NCBI GenBank assembly: GCA_900618065.1
Contig: UYIL01000003.1
Location: 1,984,001-2,048,000 of the forward strand
Length of the DNA: 64,000 nucleotides
Direction: 5' to 3'
Source: Streptococcus thermophilus
GTDB lineage: Bacteria; Actinomycetota; Actinomycetes; Mycobacteriales; Mycobacteriaceae
Part shown: piece after piece, positions 56,941 to 64,000 of the stretch
Layout of the letters: each line of letters begins with the position of its first letter
Numbering within the stretch: the stretch's first letter is position 1
Position numbers and translations under genes: made by a program
Notes under the pieces: generated by a model
Databases searched by the model: none
What the model saw: only the letters and a program-made list of their open reading frames with translations
Told to the model about the DNA's origin: nothing

Positions 56941-59133
56941 ATGACCTCCCCCGACCCCCAGCTGCTCATCCCCGACGCAGACCGTCAGCGCCTGATTGAG
57001 TGCAAGCACCACGCGCCCCACGACTTTTACGGATGGCACTCGACTCCGTCCGGCTCCGTGATCCGCACCCGCGTTCTCGGGGCGACCGCGGTGGACGTGC
57101 TCATCCACAACCAGGGCCTGCCGATGACACCCATCGGGGACGACATCTGGGTGCTCGGCCTCGAAGACGACCTGGCTCCGGACTACCGCCTGCAGATCAC
57201 CTACCCAGAGGGCGACCCGGTGATCACGGCTGACCCGTACCACTTCCTGCCCACGCTAACGTCCTTCGACCTGCACCTGCTTGGCGAAGGCCGCCACGAG
57301 CGCCTGTGGGAGGTCCTGGGCGCGAACCAGCACACCTACCACACCCCCATGGGCGACGTTTCCGGCACGTCGTTCGCTGTGTGGGCGCCCAACGCGCAGG
57401 GTGTGGCCGTTGTGGGCGACTTCTGCAACTGGAACCCGAACCAGTACCCGATGCGCACACTGGGTTCCACGGGCGTGTGGGAGATCTTCATCCCGGATCT
57501 TCAGCCGGGCACCCAGTACAAGTTCACCGTCCAGGGGGTCGACGGTGTCGCACGCGACAAAGCTGACCCGCTTGCCAAGCAGACGATGACCCCGCCGGAA
57601 ACGGTGTCGGTCATCGCCGGCGACAGCACCTACGAGTGGCGCGACCACGAGTGGATGGCAGCCCGCCCGGGAATTGACGCCACGAACGCCCCGATGAGCG
57701 TCTACGAGTGCCACGTCGGCTCCTGGCGCGTCGGATACGGCTACCGAGAGCTCGCTGAAGAGCTGGTCCCCTACTTGGTGGACAACGGCTTCACCCACGT
57801 GGAATTCCTGCCTGTCGCCGAGCACCCCTTCGGCGGATCCTGGGGCTACCAGGTCACCGGTTACTACGCCCCGACCGCGCGCTGGGGCTCCCCGGACGAC
57901 TTCCGGTACCTCGTGGACACCCTCCACCAGGCCGGCATCGGTGTCATCGTCGACTGGGTGCCCGCCCACTTCCCGAAGGACGACTGGGCCCTCGGCCGGT
58001 TCGACGGCACCGCCCTCTACGAGCACCCGGATTGGCGCCGCGGCGAGCAGAAGGACTGGGGCACCTACGTCTTCGACTTCGGCCGCAACGAGGTCCGCAA
58101 CTTCCTCGTGGCCAACGCACTGTACTGGTTCGAGGAGTTCCACCTCGACGGAATGCGCGTCGATGCTGTCGCCTCCATGCTCTACCTGGATTACTCGCGT
58201 GAGCCCGGCGAGTGGCTGCCCAACGAGTTCGGCGGCCGCGAGAACCTCGATGCCGTGCAGTTCCTCCAAGAGTTCAACGCTACCGTGCACCGCGCCCACC
58301 CCGGCGTGCTCACCATCGCCGAGGAGTCCACTGCGTGGCCGGGCGTGACGGCGCAGACCTCGGCCGACGGCCTGGGCTTCTCCCTGAAGTGGAACATGGG
58401 GTGGATGAACGACACCCTCGAGTACTTCTCCCTCGACCCGGTGCACCGCTCCTTCCACCACAACGAGGTGACATTCTCCCTCGTCTACGCCTTCTCCGAG
58501 CGCTACGTGCTGCCCTTCTCCCACGACGAGGTCGTCCACGGCAAGGGATCCCTGTGGGAGCGCATGCCGGGCGACGAGTGGAACAAGGCCGCCGGAATTC
58601 GCACCCTGTTCGGCTACATGTTCTCCCACCCGGGCAAGCAGCTGATGTTCATGGGTTGCGAGTTCGGCCAGCAGACCGAGTGGGCTGAAGCTGGCTCCGT
58701 CAACTGGGACAACCTTCAAGGCTGGGGTGCGGAGTATCACGAGGGCGTCCGTTGCCTCGTGCGCGACCTGAACCACCTGTACAAGGACACCCCGTCCCTG
58801 TTCAGCCAGGACAACACTCCGATGGGCTTCCAGTGGATCAAGGGCGACGACGCAGAGCACAACGTCCTGGCCTACGTCCGCTGGGGTGTAGACTCTGTTC
58901 CGGTGTTGGCGGTGGTCAACCTATCCGGTGCCTCACAGCAGGACTACCGCCTCGGCCTGCCGCGTGCTGGCGAGTGGGAGCTCATCCTCAACACCGACGA
59001 CGCGAAGTACCAGGGTGCCGGCAATGAGTTGCCGGATGTCGTTGCCACCGAGAACCAAGAATGGGACACCTTCGAGCAATCCGCGGCCTTCCACATCCCG
59101 GCGATGAGCGTGCAGTACTACAAGCTGCGTTAA
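56941..59133 (+). CDS. glgB: 1,4-alpha-glucan branching enzyme
   Basis: Introduces alpha-1,6 branches into glycogen-like glucan. 730 aa with an N-terminal CBM48-like pair (SFAVWAPNAQGVAVVGDFCN), central GH13_9 barrel with nucleophile D408 (GMRVDAVASMLYLDYSR) and acid E461 (TIAEEST), and a C-terminal beta domain. The distance of 53 residues between them equals that of E. coli GlgB. AAAGGAA precedes ATG 56941. It lies downstream of glgE, as expected for the GlgE pathway; the hairpin at 59146 follows. Confidence 0.96.
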   Translation: MTSPDPQLLIPDADRQRLIECKHHAPHDFYGWHSTPSGSVIRTRVLGATAVDVLIHNQGLPMTPIGDDIWVLGLEDDLAPDYRLQITYPEGDPVITADPYHFLPTLTSFDLHLLGEGRHERLWEVLGANQHTYHTPMGDVSGTSFAVWAPNAQGVAVVGDFCNWNPNQYPMRTLGSTGVWEIFIPDLQPGTQYKFTVQGVDGVARDKADPLAKQTMTPPETVSVIAGDSTYEWRDHEWMAARPGIDATNAPMSVYECHVGSWRVGYGYRELAEELVPYLVDNGFTHVEFLPVAEHPFGGSWGYQVTGYYAPTARWGSPDDFRYLVDTLHQAGIGVIVDWVPAHFPKDDWALGRFDGTALYEHPDWRRGEQKDWGTYVFDFGRNEVRNFLVANALYWFEEFHLDGMRVDAVASMLYLDYSREPGEWLPNEFGGRENLDAVQFLQEFNATVHRAHPGVLTIAEESTAWPGVTAQTSADGLGFSLKWNMGWMNDTLEYFSLDPVHRSFHHNEVTFSLVYAFSERYVLPFSHDEVVHGKGSLWERMPGDEWNKAAGIRTLFGYMFSHPGKQLMFMGCEFGQQTEWAEAGSVNWDNLQGWGAEYHEGVRCLVRDLNHLYKDTPSLFSQDNTPMGFQWIKGDDAEHNVLAYVRWGVDSVPVLAVVNLSGASQQDYRLGLPRAGEWELILNTDDAKYQGAGNELPDVVATENQEWDTFEQSAAFHIPAMSVQYYKLR

Positions 59134-59145
59134 GCGCGCATGAAC

Positions 59146-59180
59146 AGGCTAGGGCGAGGGATGTGAGCTAGCCTTCGCCC
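59146..59180. terminator. Convergent hairpin between glgB and the thiamine-binding-type gene
   Basis: AGGCTAG (59146-59152) is inverted as CTAGCCT (59168-59174); GGGCGA (59153-59158) can alternatively pair with TCGCCC (59175-59180). It covers the last codons of the minus-strand gene. Convincing stem, no long T-tract. Confidence 0.45.
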
Positions 59181-59473
59181 AGATGCTTTTCGACGCTGGC
59201 CACCTTGCCCTCAATCTGCCCTGTGTACCCAGGGCGGATGTCGGCCTTGATGACCAGTGACACCCGCGGGGAGACCTCTTGTACGGCGTCCGTGGCGCGT
59301 TTGACCACGCCCATGACCTCGTCCCACTCTCCTTCGACGAGCGTGAACATCGCGTTCGTCTCATTAGGCAGGCCCGACTCCCGCACGATTTTCACAGCGC
59401 GTGAAACCGCTTCAGACATCGCGGCCGTGTTGTCGGGGGTTTCAGTCGGGGCAACAGAGAATGCGAGAATCAT
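59168..59473 (-). CDS. MTH1187/YqgV family thiamine-binding-type protein
   Basis: 101-aa small alpha/beta protein with the family pattern: LAFSVAPTE at the start, SEAVSRAVKIVRESGLPN and EGEWDEVMGVVKRATDAV, the ferredoxin-like repeat. Some members bind thiamine or TMP-like ligands; here ligand is unproven. ATG 59473 was chosen because TAAGCT ends 7 nt before it and GAAGG may also serve as a ribosome site. Confidence 0.8.
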   Translation of the reverse strand: MILAFSVAPTETPDNTAAMSEAVSRAVKIVRESGLPNETNAMFTLVEGEWDEVMGVVKRATDAVQEVSPRVSLVIKADIRPGYTGQIEGKVASVEKHLGEG

Positions 59474-59496
59474 GCCTTCAAGCTTAGCCAGATCGC

Positions 59497-59781
59497 TTAC
59501 CTGCGCTCCCAACAATGCCGGTGCCAATGCCTCCGGTCATCCCCTTGCCTGCCGGTGTCGCGCGGCCATGCGACGATGTGCGCGACCCCGGGAGGAATGT
59601 TTTGGTTGCAACGGGGGCACACGTAGAACTTCGTTGCTGAGGCTGATCCGATCTGGCGGACGAGGTAGATGTCCCCGTGCGGGCCTTCTTCCTCGCGGGT
59701 ACCCCAATAGGCACCGCCGTCACGTGGGAGGGAGCGGCTCGGTACATACGCTCCCCTATCGCGTCGGTTCCTTCGTGGCAT
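59497..59781 (-). CDS. Small basic protein with CxxC...HxxxC zinc-ribbon-like motif
   Basis: 94 aa. Basic, Arg-rich N-terminus (PRRNRRDRGAYVPSRSLPRD), then FYVCPRCNQNIPPG and RHWHRHCWERR, giving a CxxC pair and a downstream HxxxC, a plausible zinc site. Conserved in actinobacteria beside nucS, sometimes annotated ATP/GTP-binding, a label not supported by any Walker motif here. Its gene ends 23 bp before the ATG of the MTH1187-type gene and begins 18 bp after the end of nucS on the same strand. Confidence 0.72.
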   Translation of the reverse strand: MPRRNRRDRGAYVPSRSLPRDGGAYWGTREEEGPHGDIYLVRQIGSASATKFYVCPRCNQNIPPGVAHIVAWPRDTGRQGDDRRHWHRHCWERR

Positions 59782-59799
59782 GATGTGGTTTCAATGCGC

Positions 59800-60492
59800 C
59801 TAGAACAAACGCAGCTCGTTGGACTCGATGCCGCGTAGCTCGTCGTAGTCGAGCGTGACGCAGCGGATCCCGCGGTCTTCCGCCAAAGTCCTTGCCTGCG
59901 GCTTGATCTCCTGGGCGGCGAAGACGCCTTTCACGGGCCCAACGAGGCTGTCGCGACCGAGCATGTCCAGGTAGCGGCTGAGTTGCTCCACACCGTCAAT
60001 GCCGCCGCGGCGCTTCACCTCCACGGCGACCGCCACTCCCTCGCCGTCGCGGGCCATGATGTCCACTGGGCCCAAAGGCGTCGGGTACTCGCGGCGGACC
60101 AGTGTGAAACCGTCGCCAAGGGTCGTGATGTGCTCCGCCAAGAGTTCTTGCAGGTGCGCCTCCACGCCGTCTTTGACCAACCCCGGATCGGTGCCCAAGT
60201 CGTACGAGAGATCTTCGTGGATCTCCTCGATGGTCACCCGCAGTTGTTCGCCCTTGGGGTTCTCCACCACCCACAGTTGCGCGCCTGTGTCTTCTCCATC
60301 GACGTCGAGAATCGGCTCTTCACTAATCGTGCACGGCGGGGTCATCCAGTTCAGCGGCTTGTATGCGCGGTCGTCGGCATGCACCGACAACGACCCGTCA
60401 GTTTTAATCATGATCAACCGGTCCGCCAGCGGCAAGTGCGCATCGAGGCGACCAACGTAGTCCACTGAGCAGCGGGCAATAACAAGACGCAT
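59800..60492 (-). CDS. nucS: Mismatch-specific endonuclease NucS (EndoMS)
   Basis: Endonuclease of the MutS/MutL-independent mismatch repair of actinobacteria. 230 aa from ATG 60492 ([20 protein letters not shown]). N-terminal DNA-binding domain, then the PD-(D/E)xK nuclease core with D144, E158 and K160 (VDIMARD ... [10 protein letters not shown]). The C-terminus ends ELRLF, similar to a beta-clamp-binding motif. TAGGCT ends 7 nt before the ATG; the gene follows DUF2550 by 19 bp. Confidence 0.94.
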   Translation of the reverse strand: MRLVIARCSVDYVGRLDAHLPLADRLIMIKTDGSLSVHADDRAYKPLNWMTPPCTISEEPILDVDGEDTGAQLWVVENPKGEQLRVTIEEIHEDLSYDLGTDPGLVKDGVEAHLQELLAEHITTLGDGFTLVRREYPTPLGPVDIMARDGEGVAVAVEVKRRGGIDGVEQLSRYLDMLGRDSLVGPVKGVFAAQEIKPQARTLAEDRGIRCVTLDYDELRGIESNELRLF

Positions 60493-60499
60493 GAATCCC

Positions 60500-60505
60500 A
60501 GCCTA
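60500..60505 (-). promoter_or_regulatory. nucS -10 element
   Basis: TAGGCT on the minus strand ends 7 nt before ATG 60492 in the 19-bp gap after DUF2550. Same hexamer as for etfB. Confidence 0.6.
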
Positions 60506-60511
60506 GCGGGC

Positions 60512-60970
60512 TTAAGTCTGCGCCTTGAAAGCACGGTTGCGCAGCTGCTGAATATCGGTGCGCACGTGGCGTTTATCCGGCGCGGACTCCACCCAGGAAA
60601 TCAACGCCATCGCAGCATGGCGTTCCGTAGCGAACTCATAGTCGCTACCGTCCGCAGAAAAAAGAACAACCACCTCGACCCCGGGCATGAAATCCCGTTC
60701 GGTCTCAGTGGCGTTCCTGCGCCCTTTAATCGAAATGCCGCTACGCGTTAGCACCTCATCCGCCCCAAAAGACAGAGAACGGAGCTTGTAGAAGCGCATG
60801 TGGTCGCCCGAGTACATGATGACCCCGTGCCGCCAACCGTGGATCCCCTGCGCCGGCAGCACCCGGATGAGCGCCTGAGTGCCGTTGTTGCGCAACGTCG
60901 AGAACCGCCACACCGCCGCGCAGACGGCAATGACCGCCACCACGATGAGAAGGTAACCGACAATCTTCAT
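60512..60970 (-). CDS. DUF2550 domain membrane protein
   Basis: 152 aa: one N-terminal transmembrane helix ([21 protein letters not shown]) and a DUF2550 soluble domain ([21 protein letters not shown] ... [20 protein letters not shown]). Conserved beside atpC/nucS in actinobacteria; no function known. ATG 60970; TACACT ends 8 nt before it. Separated from atpC by a terminator, so it is transcribed independently. Confidence 0.9.
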   Translation of the reverse strand: MKIVGYLLIVVAVIAVCAAVWRFSTLRNNGTQALIRVLPAQGIHGWRHGVIMYSGDHMRFYKLRSLSFGADEVLTRSGISIKGRRNATETERDFMPGVEVVVLFSADGSDYEFATERHAAMALISWVESAPDKRHVRTDIQQLRNRAFKAQT

Positions 60971-61046
60971 AAAGAGCCAGTGTAACCGTCAGGTTCTTCA
61001 CAGAGAACAGACGAAAGTTTGACCACCCCCGAACACAAAAGGGAAA

Positions 61047-61072
61047 CCCCGGCCAGAGAATTCTGGCCGGGG
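61047..61072 (-). terminator. Terminator after atpC
   Basis: CCCCGGCCAGA (61047-61057) and TCTGGCCGGGG (61062-61072) form an 11-bp stem with tetraloop GAAT; on the minus strand it is followed by TTTCCCTTTT. Ends the ATP synthase operon. Confidence 0.9.
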
Positions 61073-61102
61073 GTAGTACCCGATGAAGCGCAGCCGCGCT
61101 AG

Positions 61103-61465
61103 TTACGCGTTGCCGACGCGACGAAGAGCAGCCTGCTCAGAATCGTGGCGTGCCTTCTGAGCCGGATCATCGTCGTCGAACTGCTCGTCGCTGTCCACCT
61201 CAGAGGCGAACTTGGCCGAGTCAGCCAACACGGTGACCTTATTGCCGACCACAGAGACGAACCCGCCCTGCACGGCGGCAACCACTTTGTCACCGTCGGT
61301 CGGGCTAATGGTCACAACACCGTCTTCCTTGAGCTGGCCAAGGAAAGGCTCGTGGCCGGGCATGAAGCCGATCTCACCATCGGTGGTCTGGACGGTGACA
61401 ATGGATGCCTCGCCGGACCACAGCATGCGATCAACGGAGACCAGTTCTGCGGTGATTTCAGCCAT
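61103..61465 (-). CDS. atpC: ATP synthase F1 subunit epsilon
   Basis: 120-aa subunit of the rotor stalk. [21 protein letters not shown] and GDIG-type loop ([16 protein letters not shown]) form the usual N-terminal beta sandwich; the C-terminal helical part is short and acidic ([17 protein letters not shown]), as in actinobacteria. Last gene of the atp operon. Confidence 0.97.
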   Translation of the reverse strand: MAEITAELVSVDRMLWSGEASIVTVQTTDGEIGFMPGHEPFLGQLKEDGVVTISPTDGDKVVAAVQGGFVSVVGNKVTVLADSAKFASEVDSDEQFDDDDPAQKARHDSEQAALRRVGNA

Positions 61466-61474
61466 GAGCTTCTC

Positions 61475-63001
<1,527 letters not shown>

Positions 63002-63976
63002 TTAGTCACTTTCTCCGCTACCGGACAACGCGCCAGCGCCGCCGATAATCTCGGTGATTTCCTGGGTGATTTTTGCCTGACGCAACTGGTTAGCTTCACG
63101 GGACAGCCCGTTAGCCAGCTCCGTCGCGTTGTCCGTCGCGTTCTTCATCGCGGTACGCCGCGATGCGGACTCCGCTGCCGACGCCTCCAAGAAGATCGAG
63201 TAGAGCGTCCTAGACACGTACGCCGGCAGCAGCTGCTCCATCAGCGTCTCAGCATCCGGCTCGAACTCCATGTCCGGCATGGATTCGCCCGACGTGGTGA
63301 ACAAGTCTTCCTGCTCGAATTCAATTTCCTCAAACACTGGCTCAATCGGCAGCAGCTGGTGGGCCGTTGCCTCTTGCGACAGCATGGAGACGAACTTGGT
63401 GTAGACCACGTGGACCTGGTCAAAACCGCGGATGGCCTGGCCTTCCGGCGCGCGGATGCCCTCGCGCCACTTGACCTCGCCCTCCGAGGTGGCCTCAAAG
63501 CCGCCGACCATGTGATGGCGCACGTCGTGCGTGCCCTCCCACGTCGGGTCCTGGGACCAACCAGTCCACTCCCCCGCGATCTCCTGATCACGGAAGTCGT
63601 AGTGAGTCACACCCTTGCCGCCGGTGACGTAGCGGACAACCTCATAGCCGGCGTCGCGGAGCATGCGCTCGAGCTCGCTGGCCTTCTTGAGCACGTTGTG
63701 GTTGTAACCGCCAGCCATACCGCGGTCAGAGGTGACCACCAGCATCGCGGCGACTTTGGCGTTTTCGCGCTGGCGAAGCATCGGGTGGTCCAAGTTAGTC
63801 GCAGCCACAAGCCGCTCCATGACATCCTGCATCTCGTTGGCGTACGGCTGTGCCGCCTCCACGCGACGCTGGGCCTTGGTGATGCGCGAAGTTGCGATCA
63901 ACTCCTGGGCCTTAGTGATCTTCTTCGTCGAGTTGACCGACTTGATGCGGTCACGCAGTTCGCGAAGTGTTGCCAT
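63002..63976 (-). CDS. atpG: ATP synthase F1 subunit gamma
   Basis: Central-stalk subunit, 324 aa. LRELRDRIKSVNSTKKITKA at the N-terminus and the C-terminal RTAMKNATDNATELANGLSR match the two long coiled-coil helices. Includes the insert of about 20-30 residues common in actinobacteria (acidic stretch EFEQEDLFTTSGES). Starts at ATG 63976 with GAGGAGGAGC just upstream; the gene before it (atpA) lies beyond the window. Confidence 0.97.
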   Translation of the reverse strand: MATLRELRDRIKSVNSTKKITKAQELIATSRITKAQRRVEAAQPYANEMQDVMERLVAATNLDHPMLRQRENAKVAAMLVVTSDRGMAGGYNHNVLKKASELERMLRDAGYEVVRYVTGGKGVTHYDFRDQEIAGEWTGWSQDPTWEGTHDVRHHMVGGFEATSEGEVKWREGIRAPEGQAIRGFDQVHVVYTKFVSMLSQEATAHQLLPIEPVFEEIEFEQEDLFTTSGESMPDMEFEPDAETLMEQLLPAYVSRTLYSIFLEASAAESASRRTAMKNATDNATELANGLSREANQLRQAKITQEITEIIGGAGALSGSGESD

Positions 63977-64000
63977 AGTGTGTGCTCCTCCTCTCTTAAG

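Overview
The window is a stretch of high-GC chromosomal DNA that looks like a Corynebacterium. The case rests on gene content and order: ilvD, an MscCG-type mechanosensitive channel, ilvBNC, serA and leuB run together as in C. glutamicum. Other pointers are gatC-gatA, pfkA and gatB on one side, a GlgE/GlgB glucan pathway, NucS beside a DUF2550 protein and the F1 ATP synthase genes, and many leaderless promoters. I cannot name the species. I saw no rRNA, tRNA or CRISPR array.

Layout. 1-6206 (minus strand): the start of leuB, an SDR-like protein, serA, a cell-wall-binding-like lipoprotein and a DUF262 protein. 6222-10298: a zinc-type CDF exporter, a one-pass membrane protein with an 18-residue repeat tail, an IS30-family element (8013-9670) and a small lipoprotein. 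10311-13917: ilvC, ilvN and ilvB behind a leader-peptide attenuator. 13968-19138 (plus): mscCG, a PH-like membrane protein, ilvD and a GT87 mannosyltransferase. 18974-31519: DoxX, an aldo/keto reductase, a YkvI-type permease, gatB, a BASS transporter, nadC, a GNAT enzyme, a sugar epimerase, pfkA, an MFS exporter, gatA and gatC. 31628-41462: an ACT protein, a three-gene regulator/serine hydrolase/membrane protein operon, ligA, a MerR-TipA regulator, a DnaQ-like exonuclease, small membrane proteins, a cysteine-free MetE-like protein and mnmA.

41570-47208 holds a histidine kinase, a response regulator and a LanFEG/BcrA-type peptide-antibiotic ABC transporter. An IS3-family element (44104-45430) has split the ATPase gene, and removing it restores an exact 305-codon frame. 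47220-54822 holds a spermidine-synthase-like enzyme, a GH25 lysozyme, a cysteine desulfurase, etfBA, a THUMP-like methyltransferase, a NUDIX hydrolase and an orphan ABC ATPase. 54887-59133 is glgE-glgB. 59168-63976 holds a thiamine-binding-family protein, a small zinc-ribbon protein, nucS, a DUF2550 protein and atpC, atpD and atpG.

How the genes work together. Branched-chain amino acid synthesis (ilvBNC, ilvD, leuB) and serine synthesis (serA) dominate the left third. The ilvBNC transcript appears controlled by translation of a short leader peptide with Ile, Leu and Val codons. GatCAB and MnmA serve tRNA maturation. GlgE and GlgB build alpha-glucan from maltose-1-phosphate. The best candidates for something little described are the IS-broken peptide-resistance locus with a palindrome shared between sensor and transporter promoters, the 32299-34159 operon with its own palindrome, the stand-alone DUF262 protein, and the multi-HTH IS30 transposase. 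Starts were often moved inward from the longest ORF because a TAnnnT hexamer ends 6-8 nt before an internal ATG or GTG, the leaderless arrangement common in this genus.
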